The notes beneath the pieces are model-generated. The model had not been told where the DNA came from, ran no database searches, and was given only the letters and a program-made list of their open reading frames with translations. Positions 1 to 6,875 of a stretch of DNA of 10,649 nt are shown here, in pieces. Position numbers and translations under genes: made by a program. Source of the stretch: JBECKQ01 sp040235375 (GTDB lineage Bacteria > Planctomycetota > Phycisphaerae > UBA1845); contig JBECKQ010000038.1 of assembly GCA_040235375.1 (NCBI GenBank), forward strand, positions 1-10,649, in the 5' to 3' direction. Each line of letters opens with the position of its first letter. Within the stretch, counting starts at the first letter, position 1.

Positions 1-3000
1 CCATTGTCCGGACCCGCCAGACAATCAACCAACACGCCCAAGTCACCTGTATCGATCGCGCAGTCCTTGTTGAGATCCAGCGGATCGTGCTCGACCTGAA
101 TGTCGCACAGGTTGACGACCGCGTACTCGCCGGCGTCGAGATTGCCGTCCGAGTTGACCGAAGCCGGCACCTGCTGCTGCCACAGCAAGCTCGCCCCGTC
201 GGACGTGGGATACGCCGCAGCCGCAAGGTATACCTGGCTGGGCATCGCGCCGAACTCTTCCGCCAGGTTGATCGTCGCCTCCAGGTATCCGCTGCCGCCG
301 CCGGTTGCCACGTGCGTCGTGCCCGCGGCGTCGAACCAACCGGACCAGTTGTTGTCGTTCTCGTTGCCCACGTACGCCGCCCAGTTGGCGACCTGTCCGG
401 CCTTGGTCCACGGCGCAGCGCGCAAGGCCCCGGCGGGATTGGCGACAAACAGGAAGTGATCGTTGCCTTCGCCGGCATCCCACGTAGCCAGATACAGATC
501 CTGGCCGATCAGGCCGGCGTAAAGAACCATGCCGCCGTTCTCGCCGATCAGCGTCGCGACGGTGTCGAGCGCGCCGTCCATCACCCAGTTGTCCTGACCG
601 GGCGATCCGCCCTCGACGGTGAAGTGCCAATCCTGACCGCTGTTGTTATCCCACGTACCCGCGCCGTCATTGAACACCAGATCGAATTGCGTCGCGCTCG
701 ACTGCACTGGCACGGTCACCTGCCACAGCGACTCCGCGGCGTTCCACGTCATCGCCGGGTCCGGCGAGACGACCGGATTCCACCCGTTGAACCCATAGTG
801 CATGTACACCTGCGCGGAACTGGCCAGCGCCCGCCCCTCGGCGTTATACGACACGGTGACGTTCTGCCCCGCCTGGGCAGGGTCGGGATCGATCGTCACC
901 ACGTCGCCGCCGGAACTGCCGCTGCCCGAGCCGTCGCCGATGTAGACGTGCTGGATAGGGCTCTTGGCGACGTAACCTTTGCCGTCGGTCGCTTCGATGT
1001 AGTAATCGATCAGCACTTCCCGCAGGTCGGTGACCTCCACGTAATACTCGTCCGCGATGTACTGCGGCAGCTCGAAGAAGTTGATGCTCGGATCGTTCAG
1101 GAAATTACCGGTGGGGAAGCTGCGGTGCGTCATGGCCAGCGACTGCCACGCGCCTACTTCCGGCCCGCCGGCGTAGGTCTCGTTCTCGATACTGTTCAGC
1201 GCATTCGCCCCGTCGGTATCGATGCGGTACTTGAGCGTCGCATTCGTGACACCGGAAACGTCATACACGAACGTCCACACCCAGAAGTCCCCGTTCGACT
1301 CATACTGCGTGTAGCCGTACTGCGGGCCGAAGTTCGTCGAGCCGGGATTCCATGGATGCCGCTGCGGATGCCATATCGTGGGCGGCGTGGCGTCCTGCGA
1401 GCCCGCCCCGATCACCGCGTCGGCGTGTTGGACGGCCTCGTTGCACGCGACGCTCGGCTTGACCTCCATGTCGAGCGACGTGCCGTAGTACATGTAGCCG
1501 GAATTCAGCGACGCAAGGAAGTAGTGCCACGCTCGCTCCGCCTCCGTCGTCGCCGGGCCTGGGTAGAGGATGTGTTCGATGTTGACGCCCCCGGCGATCT
1601 GTTCGGCGGTGTCCACGCGGTTCTGCGCCGCGGTGATGACCGCCCAGTTGCGTTCGTCCTCGGCCCAGCCGGCGGGAATGTCGATCTGGCCGGAAGCGTT
1701 CACCAGCGGCCAGTTCCAGTTAAGCATGATGGGCGAGCCGAAATCGCCGTCGGCGTTCACCCACGCGCCGTCCTCCACGTGGACGATGTCCCCCGCCGGC
1801 ACCGGATGATCGGCGAGGTACTCCTGCACGACCGTCGCGGTGTAGCCTTCCGCCTGCGCGGTGCTCACCAGGTTCGGCGTGGCTTCCATGTAGTAGCTGA
1901 ACCCGCCGCCCCACGCGTTGTCGCCGTCGTGGGCCATCAGCACGAGCATCGGCCGCGACGCATCGTTTTGCTCGTCAAGCGTGGCGAACGGGCCGGTGCT
2001 CATCGTCCCGTAGCCGTTGTCCCAGCCGAGGGCCTGGGCGGCCGGCACGGCGATGACTTCGTAGACCGTCGCGGTTTCGGGATCGACGTACTGCGTTCGA
2101 TGCGGCGTGTAGCCGAACGGATACGCGGTGGCCGGCGAGCAGCCGCGATCGATGTGCTCGCGATACCAGAAAGCTTGCGGCGCATTGAGCTGGTCGGCCG
2201 CGTTCGGCGGATCGCAGTTGATGCCGCCCGTGCCGTAAACAACGGGGAAGTTGGTGCACGCCCGCGACAGGTGCTCGCCGCTGACGATCACCCAGTCGAT
2301 CCCCTCCTCGTCGAGCACCTTGATCAGTTCCGTGCTGAAGGCCATCTCCGGCGGGAACAGGCCGTGACTCATACCCGGTGTCGAGCCCCAGACGTCGTCG
2401 TACATGGCCTTGTAGAGCTGGATTTCCTTGCGGATGGCGCTCTCGTCGCACAGCGGCATCAGCGGATGGTGGAACGGGAAGAGAACGATGTCACAGCGTG
2501 GCACGCCCTGGCCGGTGGTCGACCAGCTTCGCGCTTCGCGCAGCGACGCATACCACGTCGGCCCGTAGCCGAGCTGGTTCGCATCGCCCAGGCTGAAGAT
2601 GTTCTCGATCAGCCCGCCGGAATAGCTGATCTGCGCGCCCGCTTCCGGGTAACTGCGAATCGCGTTGATCGAATCGCGGCAGCGATACTGGTACGCCGCC
2701 ACGCGGTCCGGCCAACTGAAGATATCTCTCAGGTTGTTCTCCGGGTGGGCCGCCCCACCGTCCGTCCGTAGGATCGACTCCCACGCCCGCTCGTAGCGAT
2801 CGGCGCCGGAAGCCTGCTGGTCCGGCCAGTAGATCGGCTGCTCGAGGTGCCACAGGTAGGTGAAGTGCAACCGCTCCGCCCGCACCGGCCCCGCCGACAG
2901 CAGGCCAATAACCACACAACACGCCCACCGCCGGATGATCGCCGCCGGCAGGTTCTGGAACCCCTCCCCCTCGCAGGGGGAGGCCGGGTGGGCGTTTCCG

Positions 3001-3044
3001 CCGGCGCAAGCCGCCGATTCAGTTCTCCGGCTCACCTGTTCCAT
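1..3044 (-). CDS. Secreted GH57-type alpha-glucan hydrolase with CBM25-like module (C-terminus cut off)
   Basis: Open for 1014 codons from ATG at 3044 to the window edge with no stop, so the extreme C-terminus is missing. A hydrophobic segment (about residues 40-51) ending in VRA (54-56) looks like a signal peptide, so the enzyme is probably exported. The GH57 fold follows: motif 1 around WHLEQPIYWP (H66), motif 2 as HHPLMPL, motif 3 as GLFPPEMAFS with the likely nucleophile E233, and motif 4 as HDGDNAW with the likely acid D373. A helical part follows, then an Ig-like stretch, a CBM25-like starch-binding module at about 713-808 (YMHYGFNGW, later FNDGAGTWDNN), a DOMON/CBM9-like beta domain at about 809-985, and a dockerin-like loop DLNKDCAIDTGDLG near residue 1000. 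Known GH57 enzymes act on starch, glycogen or pullulan; the substrate here is inferred. An AGGAG lies only 3 bases before this ATG, and the 39-residue N-region before the hydrophobic core is unusually long, so the start is uncertain. Confidence 0.88.
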   Translation of the reverse strand, partial: MEQVSRRTESAACAGGNAHPASPCEGEGFQNLPAAIIRRWACCVVIGLLSAGPVRAERLHFTYLWHLEQPIYWPDQQASGADRYERAWESILRTDGGAAHPENNLRDIFSWPDRVAAYQYRCRDSINAIRSYPEAGAQISYSGGLIENIFSLGDANQLGYGPTWYASLREARSWSTTGQGVPRCDIVLFPFHHPLMPLCDESAIRKEIQLYKAMYDDVWGSTPGMSHGLFPPEMAFSTELIKVLDEEGIDWVIVSGEHLSRACTNFPVVYGTGGINCDPPNAADQLNAPQAFWYREHIDRGCSPATAYPFGYTPHRTQYVDPETATVYEVIAVPAAQALGWDNGYGTMSTGPFATLDEQNDASRPMLVLMAHDGDNAWGGGFSYYMEATPNLVSTAQAEGYTATVVQEYLADHPVPAGDIVHVEDGAWVNADGDFGSPIMLNWNWPLVNASGQIDIPAGWAEDERNWAVITAAQNRVDTAEQIAGGVNIEHILYPGPATTEAERAWHYFLASLNSGYMYYGTSLDMEVKPSVACNEAVQHADAVIGAGSQDATPPTIWHPQRHPWNPGSTNFGPQYGYTQYESNGDFWVWTFVYDVSGVTNATLKYRIDTDGANALNSIENETYAGGPEVGAWQSLAMTHRSFPTGNFLNDPSINFFELPQYIADEYYVEVTDLREVLIDYYIEATDGKGYVAKSPIQHVYIGDGSGSGSSGGDVVTIDPDPAQAGQNVTVSYNAEGRALASSAQVYMHYGFNGWNPVVSPDPAMTWNAAESLWQVTVPVQSSATQFDLVFNDGAGTWDNNSGQDWHFTVEGGSPGQDNWVMDGALDTVATLIGENGGMVLYAGLIGQDLYLATWDAGEGNDHFLFVANPAGALRAAPWTKAGQVANWAAYVGNENDNNWSGWFDAAGTTHVATGGGSGYLEATINLAEEFGAMPSQVYLAAAAYPTSDGASLLWQQQVPASVNSDGNLDAGEYAVVNLCDIQVEHDPLDLNKDCAIDTGDLGVLVDCLAGPDN
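2961..2993. repeat. GC-rich palindromic repeat inside the 5' end of the GH57 gene
   Basis: The arms cctccccc (2963-2970) and gggggagg (2976-2983) form a perfect 8-bp inverted repeat around a 5-base loop, followed by ccgggtggg. It reads like a common dispersed intergenic repeat, but here it lies inside the predicted coding region, between the ATG at 3044 and the signal-peptide core. Either it is translated as part of a long N-region, or the real start is downstream of it. Confidence 0.75.
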
Positions 3045-3145
3045 CTTCTCCTGCTCCGCAGCCGAAAGCCGCCGGCTCGTAGTCGCCGCCGACCGGCCAG
3101 GATCGGCGTTGTGCAGCCCGTGCTGAAAACTGAATACTCTGTGCA

Positions 3146-3165
3146 AAAACGTGCCTGACCCCCTC
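3146..3165 (+). repeat. REP-like dispersed repeat, copy 1
   Basis: The 20-mer aaaacgtgcctgaccccctc is identical to copy 2 at 3402-3421, in the same orientation and 256 bases away. Motifs of the gtgcctgacccc type are, to my knowledge, common next to REP-associated transposases. A decayed transposase of that group lies at 5391-5676, but the link is an inference. Confidence 0.7.
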
Positions 3166-3401
3166 GCCCGGCGCCGCAGAATACGACGCTGGAGTTACCC
3201 CCATTGCGATAGCGTAAACAAACGAGGTTCGCGAAACAAGCCGGTAACGGCCGACGCGACGTGGAAACGCTCAGGCACGCAGGCTTTTTCCGCGGCGCGC
3301 AGCGCCCAGGGGTCTGGTTCTTATTCGCCGCTGCAACGCGACGTCAGGAACGTCGATAACGACTCTCTTGCCGCAATCGGCTGATCAACAAAGCCGTCCC
3401 G

Positions 3402-3421
3402 AAAACGTGCCTGACCCCCTC
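3402..3421 (+). repeat. REP-like dispersed repeat, copy 2
   Basis: Identical 20-mer to the copy at 3146-3165. It is followed 13 bases later by the ctttttccg segment, which also occurs at 3284. It lies about 120 bases before the FKBP gene, upstream of the candidate promoter. Confidence 0.7.
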
Positions 3422-3457
3422 TCCCCGACCGAGACTTTTTCCGTGGCGCACAATGCG

Positions 3458-3463
3458 TATACT
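3458..3463 (+). promoter_or_regulatory. Candidate -10 box of the FKBP gene
   Basis: TATACT matches a sigma-70 -10 hexamer in 5 of 6 positions and lies 77 bases before the ATG at 3541. No good -35 hexamer is visible; the T-run at 3436-3440 is at roughly the right distance but is a poor match. This is a weak call. Confidence 0.25.
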
Positions 3464-3540
3464 GAAGCCGTCGCCTGCTGCCGTGGATGCGCAGCGCGAG
3501 CGGCGGCCTGGAATCCTGGTGCTACGCGGAGCAATACGCA

Positions 3541-4233
3541 ATGACACGCGGGCTCTTGTTCATCGGTCTGGTTGCGGCCTTCTCATTCGCGGCCGCCTGT
3601 ATCGAGATCAGCAACCTGAACGCCCTGCTTGTCCCCTCGCCGGCCGCCTCGCCCACGCCGACACCGACCCCGGACACCACGGTCGAGGACGACACGCCCA
3701 TCGGTCCGGACGTTCCGCCGCCCACCGACAACGTCGACACGAATGGAACGGATTTGAACACCAACGGAGACGTCAACACCAACGGCGACGTCAATACAAA
3801 TGGCGACGTGAACACAAACGGAGACGTGAATACGAACGGAGACATGAATACAAACGGCGACAACGCAGACACCTCGGGCGTCCCGCCGCTTCCGGACGGG
3901 GCGGTGGTCACCACGACCGCTTCCGGCCTGGGCTACTACGACTACACGGTCGGCGACGGCGCGTCACCGGATGTCACCTCGACCGTCAAGGTCAACTACG
4001 TCGGCTACCTGGAGGACGGAACGATCTTCGACCAGGGCGACGGCATTCAGTTCAATCTTCAGGAGGTCATCGAAGGCTTCCGCGAGGGAATCTCCGGCAT
4101 GAACGTCGGCGGCCGGAGGCGATTGATCATCCCTCCGGACCTCGGCTACGGCGAGGCCGGAGCCCCCGGCGCCGGCATCAGCGGAACAGACACGATCATC
4201 TTCGACGTCGACCTGCTGGAGATCGTGCCGTAG
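3541..4233 (+). CDS. Lipoprotein FKBP-type peptidyl-prolyl cis-trans isomerase
   Basis: 230 residues. The N-terminus is a lipoprotein signal: MTRG, a hydrophobic stretch, then AFSFAAAC with C20 as the probable lipidated cysteine. ATG 3541 is preferred over the ATG at 3487 because it starts directly at this signal and has GCGGAG about 9 bases upstream. Residues ~30-75 are a Pro/Thr/Asp-rich linker, and ~73-108 are six NTNGDV units. Residues ~124-230 are a complete FKBP domain: VNYVGYLEDGTIFD, then IQFNL, EVIEGFREG, RRRLIIPPDLGYGE and the closing FDVDLLEI. The active-site aromatic and hydrophobic positions are kept, with Phe at the usual Trp of EVIxGW. The family speeds proline isomerisation and helps proteins fold; this one is probably membrane-anchored outside the cytoplasm. 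It appears to stand alone, with no same-strand neighbour close by. Confidence 0.9.
   Translation: MTRGLLFIGLVAAFSFAAACIEISNLNALLVPSPAASPTPTPTPDTTVEDDTPIGPDVPPPTDNVDTNGTDLNTNGDVNTNGDVNTNGDVNTNGDVNTNGDMNTNGDNADTSGVPPLPDGAVVTTTASGLGYYDYTVGDGASPDVTSTVKVNYVGYLEDGTIFDQGDGIQFNLQEVIEGFREGISGMNVGGRRRLIIPPDLGYGEAGAPGAGISGTDTIIFDVDLLEIVP
3757..3864 (+). repeat. Six 18-bp tandem repeats encoding NTNGDV
   Basis: Six consecutive in-frame units encode NTNGD followed by V, V, V, V, M and N. The units differ mostly at third codon positions (aac/aat, aca/acc/acg, gga/ggc, gtc/gtg), so the peptide is conserved more tightly than the DNA. A degenerate half-unit precedes them (TNGTDL). The array links the membrane anchor to the FKBP domain. 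Confidence 0.95.
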
Positions 4234-4266
4234 CAAAGGCCGGAGGCGTGAGGCCGGAGGCTCTGA

Positions 4267-4293
4267 GTGGCACGAGCAAGATGCCCGTGCCAC
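4267..4293. repeat. Inverted repeat after the FKBP gene, dispersed planctomycete type
   Basis: Arms gtggcacg (4267-4274) and cgtgccac (4286-4293) flank an 11-base loop. Its reverse complement begins gtggcacgggcatcttgc, the same motif as at 10442, so this is one family in two orientations. It lies 34 bases past the FKBP stop, after a direct repeat of ggccggaggc. There is no T-tract, so it is a repeat that may end transcription only incidentally. Apart from this and the terminator at 4501-4530, I see nothing in 4234-4558. Confidence 0.7.
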
Positions 4294-4500
4294 AATCGCA
4301 AACGCAACTCCTCGAAACTCCCCACGGCCTGCCCCTGCAGGTCAGACCGTGCCGTCTATGAGGATTCGTTGGTCAAGCGGCCGGTATGCGGATGCGTCGA
4401 GACTCATTGACCGATGCAGGTGATGTGGATGGTCGGACCACGGCCTCGCCCACCATCGCCAAACACCCTCCCATCAGCGAACGGCACAGATCCGATGCCC

Positions 4501-4530
4501 AAAAAACCGAACCTCTCGAGCCCTGTTCGG
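4501..4530 (-). terminator. Rho-independent terminator of the orphan gene
   Basis: On the minus strand, CCGAAC (4530-4525), a 12-base loop, then GTTCGG (4512-4507) is followed at once by TTTTTT (4506-4501). It starts 28 bases past the stop codon of the gene at 4559-5326. This supports that gene being real and separately transcribed. Confidence 0.8.
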
Positions 4531-4558
4531 CGATTCGCTCGTTTCTTCCGCTGAACGC

Positions 4559-5326
4559 TCAAGCAGCACGGAGCCATGCGTCCATCGAGAATCCCATCGA
4601 CGCAACTATTCTCCCCACAGAGTCTTCGCCGAGGTTCGCCAACAACTTTGCATCTGCTGAGCGAAGGAACGCCGTTGCCGCCCTTCCTCGCATTGGGACC
4701 TCCTGCATGGCCGACAGGTCTCCACCTTCCTGGAACGCGCGCCTCAAGGCCTCGAAACTGTCCCGCATTGACTGTTTGCTCACGACGGTCGTAATGTGCC
4801 CCGGCCAACCGCAGGGGTCATCTAGTCGCCGTAGCTTCCCTTCCAGGTACAGCCACGTCACTTCTCCAACTACCAGGCCCCCATTCCTCACCAGTTCGGT
4901 GCACACGACGTCACCACACGTGGAGCCAAGGAGGCCAGCCATCACACCGTGAATATCTCCGACCGGCCCTTGCGACTCCCTTCGAAGAGCGCAAATCAAA
5001 GGGATGCGGTGTCGCGCGTAGACAATAACCCACTCCTGCTCTTCCCCACCAGTCGACCAGGTCGCTTGGACATCAAAACGGCCGCAATTGACGTCCTCCG
5101 CCCAGAGGTCGGCAAACTCCGACTGCAGATCGGACGCCTCGTGGTACCTCCGCTCAATTCGTCGCGAAAAAGCGGTGCCTCGCACGCGGTGAATGAACAG
5201 CTCGCCACTTTGGCCTCGAGCCCACGTGCCACTTGCCAAGTAAAATGCGCTGAGGAATGGTGCAAGTAGTTCCGGCGATGCCGTATCGAGGAACTTGAGC
5301 ACTCGAAGATCGTATAATCTATCCAT
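4559..5326 (-). CDS. Hypothetical protein, 255 aa, atypical codon use
   Basis: I do not recognise the family. The start is constrained: an in-frame TAG lies four codons before ATG 5326, and no strong ribosome site is seen. The product is soluble-looking, with no signal peptide or membrane segment. It is rich in Trp, Arg and acidic residues, begins MDRLYDLRVLKFLDTASPEL, and has a central beta-like part (WVIVYARHRIPLICALRRES) followed by Gly- and Cys-containing segments. Evidence that it is real: one long frame, its own T-tract terminator downstream, and sensible composition. Codon choice differs from the neighbours, with TTA, AGA, ATA, AGT, CTA, GGA and GCA common, which suggests recent transfer. 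It sits beside a dead transposase and an rtcB fragment, so it is probably accessory cargo. Confidence 0.75.
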   Translation of the reverse strand: MDRLYDLRVLKFLDTASPELLAPFLSAFYLASGTWARGQSGELFIHRVRGTAFSRRIERRYHEASDLQSEFADLWAEDVNCGRFDVQATWSTGGEEQEWVIVYARHRIPLICALRRESQGPVGDIHGVMAGLLGSTCGDVVCTELVRNGGLVVGEVTWLYLEGKLRRLDDPCGWPGHITTVVSKQSMRDSFEALRRAFQEGGDLSAMQEVPMRGRAATAFLRSADAKLLANLGEDSVGRIVASMGFSMDAWLRAA

Positions 5327-5390
5327 CGCCAGGCACTACTCATCGTAAGGCAAGTCGCCTCGCCTTGGGCGAAGAGAAAGAATCGTCACC

Positions 5391-5676
5391 GTTACCTTCC
5401 CTCGCCAGCCGGTCAGCGCTGCCTACCGTGAGCTCAAGTCTCAGACGCAATGCGGTACGGCAAACCTATCCCGCGTCCCCGAAGGGCGGACCGCGGTCTA
5501 CGCACGTCCGCAGCATATCAAGCTTCTCCTCCGACATCTCCCCGTTAACCAACGCCCACCCGTTGCGCGGGCGATCCTTCGCCCCGCGCGCTCTCGAAGG
5601 CCTCCGAATCGCCGTATTTGTGGAACAGCATCATCCTGCCGTTGCCGCGATTCAGGACGTGGTATGCCAAGACACC
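5391..5676 (-). pseudogene. Decayed REP-associated tyrosine transposase (RAYT), internally deleted
   Basis: Two blocks in different frames match the start and end of RAYT (Y1/TnpA_REP) transposases. Block 1 (about 5676-5590) reads AYHVLNRGNGRMMLF and then HKYGDSEAFE, the typical first strand of the family. Block 2 (about 5580-5391) reads WALVNGEMSEEKLDMLRTCV, then DRGPPFGDAG, a TAG stop (5468-5466) where the family has Trp, then VCRTALRLRLELTVGS. The middle, which would carry the HUH histidines and the catalytic tyrosine, is missing, as is the extreme N-terminus. With a deletion, a frameshift and a nonsense codon it cannot be active. Family recognition is from memory of the consensus (W..VN, RG.PFG...WV..TA..L.LE.T). 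Confidence 0.78.
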
Positions 5677-5803
5677 TACCCCTTAATCATCCCCAGCGGC
5701 CTCAGCTTCGCCACTTTCCGGCTGATATGCGAGTCGTACAGAACACCACCTCGACCACGTCCTTGTGCGCGTCCGGCTGCTCCTCTTCGAGCCCCAACCG
5801 GCC
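5676..5803 (-). pseudogene. Detached 3'-end copy of rtcB, frameshifted
   Basis: My hand alignment to the end of the intact rtcB (7007-6876) gives 17 mismatches over 128 aligned bases and one 4-base deletion, reaching exactly to the shared TAG stop. Before the indel it reads GLEEEQPDAHKDVVEV and after it, in another frame, VLYDSHISRKVAKLRPLGM and then IKG. The rest of the gene is absent. Similarity ends abruptly at the stop on one side and near 5803 on the other. The RAYT relic begins exactly at this stop. It is either a displaced 3' end left by an insertion or the last trace of a second rtcB. Confidence 0.9.
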
Positions 5804-5990
5804 AAAGAGAAAAAGTGAAACGCGGTGCGGTCATATGGGGTGAGGGACCAACCGGCCCAATGTGAAAGGCGCGCCAATATGCTGCAAACCCAACCAACCC
5901 GCAGACCCGACCGGGCAACGACGGCCGGCGCAACCAACCCCGTCTCACGTGCTCACTTTCGCACCCGCTCACCGCCAACGGTCCCGACCG

Positions 5991-6167
5991 CTAGTCCTTG
6001 GCGGGCCGCAGCCCCAGCTCATCGCGCAGTTTCTCGGCGCATTGCCGAGCGCGCTCGGCCAGGCGGTTCACGTCGTTGTCCGTCTCTCGGCTGAGCTTCT
6101 CCCGGATACGGCGCACGTCGTCGACCGGCGTCTCCTCCGCTTTTCGTGCGGGCTTTGCGCTGCTCAT
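5991..6167 (-). CDS. Probable antitoxin partner of the PIN protein, 58 aa
   Basis: The ATG at 6167 overlaps the TGA of the PIN gene in an ATGA arrangement, so translation is probably coupled. The 58-residue product starts MSSAKPARKAEETPVDDVRR and is highly charged and mostly helical by appearance. The VDDVRRIREKLSRETDNDV segment resembles the small proteins I know downstream of YLETS-type PIN proteins, which carry a V[DE][DE][VI]RxIR motif. The antitoxin role is inferred from position and this motif. An upstream in-frame start at 6233 would add 22 residues lying inside the PIN gene and is less likely. Confidence 0.7.
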   Translation of the reverse strand: MSSAKPARKAEETPVDDVRRIREKLSRETDNDVNRLAERARQCAEKLRDELGLRPAKD

Positions 6168-6640
6168 TCGTCGGTCTCCACCAACAGGTCGGGCGTCACG
6201 ATCTGCGGCGGAAGCAGCCCCAGCCGCAGGCATATCGTTGCAAAGTGCGTCCGCTTGTTCGGGTTGGCCATGTGCTGAACGTTCCAGGTCAGGATATATT
6301 CCATCCCATGAATCGTTGCCGCTGCGACATGAATCGCATCACCCGACAGCGAGGGACGCGGCATCAACTTCTCCCGGACGAGAATCTCGGCAAGCCCCCT
6401 CACTTCCGGACCAAGTTCCAGAAGGCGCAGCCCACGCAGCATGGCCAGCGCGGCGGCTCCCTGCGCAAACTGAGGGTCAGACAGCTCGGCGACAACTTCA
6501 TCCGAGACGTAAAGCTCATGTCGGGCGGCCTGTGTTCGCCACCATTCATTGCTCGTCTCGCGCCAACTGACGCTCTTCGCGCTTGTCCGCATGCTGACGC
6601 ATGCGCCGAAGAAACTCGTTTCCAGATACACGCGTGCCAT
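6164..6640 (-). CDS. PIN-domain ribonuclease, VapC-like toxin
   Basis: 158 residues, one complete PIN domain and normal length for VapC-type toxins. Metal-binding acidic positions visible: E7 in VYLETSFF (Glu where most PIN proteins have Asp), E52 in SDEVVAEL, D101 in SGDAIHVAAA, and N120 in TWNVQHMAN. The YLETS and TWNxxHxAN signatures place it in a PIN subfamily I know from cyanobacteria and planctomycetes, whose partner gene lies downstream rather than upstream. PIN toxins cut RNA, often tRNA or rRNA; the target here is unknown. It is the first gene of a two-gene operon with the 58-aa gene. A weak -10-like TAGAAT lies only 8 bases before the ATG (6654-6649), hinting at a near-leaderless message, but there is no clear -35. 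Confidence 0.85.
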   Translation of the reverse strand: MARVYLETSFFGACVSMRTSAKSVSWRETSNEWWRTQAARHELYVSDEVVAELSDPQFAQGAAALAMLRGLRLLELGPEVRGLAEILVREKLMPRPSLSGDAIHVAAATIHGMEYILTWNVQHMANPNKRTHFATICLRLGLLPPQIVTPDLLVETDE

Positions 6641-6669
6641 CTACCACCATTCTACCATGTCCGGACCAT

Positions 6670-6683
6670 ACCGGCGAACCGGT
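6670..6683. promoter_or_regulatory. Possible operator upstream of the PIN/antitoxin operon
   Basis: ACCGG-CGAA-CCGGT is a perfect 5-bp inverted repeat 30 bases before the PIN start, with further CCGG copies beside it. Toxin-antitoxin operons often bind their own antitoxin at such sites. A short GC-rich palindrome can also be chance. Confidence 0.25.
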
Positions 6684-6747
6684 CGAAACCGCTCATGCTT
6701 CAAAACTCGCCGTGGCCGTTTCGCTCCACCCGTGACATGCCGCCAGA

Positions 6748-6776
6748 GGCCGCTACGCGGCCGCGAACTTCGTTCG
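6748..6776. other. Two adjacent small hairpins downstream of rtcB
   Basis: ggccgc-tac-gcggcc (6748-6762) and cgaac-ttc-gttcg (6764-6776) are perfect inverted repeats 100-128 bases past the rtcB stop. There is no T-tract on the minus strand, so this is at best a weak or Rho-assisted end of the archease-rtcB transcript. Nothing else is evident in 6641-6875. Confidence 0.3.
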
Positions 6777-6875
6777 CTACGGCCCGTCGCTATTGCTTCC
6801 CTGTGCGGTCTTGCATCCGCGACTCCATGCGGGATTATCCTGCGCTCTCATTGCCAGTTGCCTATCGCCGCCTGC

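Larger units (their letters stand above)
3045..3540. other. Divergent intergenic region with dispersed repeats, no gene seen
   Basis: This lies between the divergent GH57 and FKBP genes and should hold both promoters. I find no convincing gene; the short open frames lack ribosome sites and family resemblance. It holds two exact 20-bp repeats (3146-3165 and 3402-3421), an inverted 9-bp piece of the same motif (tcaggcacg, 3271-3279), and an imperfect 22-bp pair (3284-3305 and 3435-3456; 4 mismatches) beginning ctttttccg. Confidence 0.7.

Noticed and set aside
87..2771. An 894-codon plus-strand open frame antisense to the GH57 gene
   Set aside because: Its product is Arg/Val/His-rich with no domain, while the opposite strand gives continuous GH57, CBM25-like and dockerin-like motifs. 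Long antisense frames are common in high-GC genes.
3757..3864. Possible CRISPR-like array
   Set aside because: The units are contiguous 18-bp coding repeats without spacers, in frame inside a protein gene.
5365..5865. A 166-codon plus-strand frame
   Set aside because: It runs antisense to both the RAYT relic and the rtcB fragment and has no ribosome site or family resemblance.
5676..5978. A 100-codon minus-strand frame ending like RtcB
   Set aside because: Only its last ~22 codons are rtcB-derived; the rest is out-of-frame sequence. It is reported as a pseudogene fragment instead of a gene.
5804..5990. Possible small RNA or gene between the rtcB fragment and the antitoxin
   Set aside because: Only short caaccaacc echoes are visible, with no stable hairpin, promoter or coding pattern.
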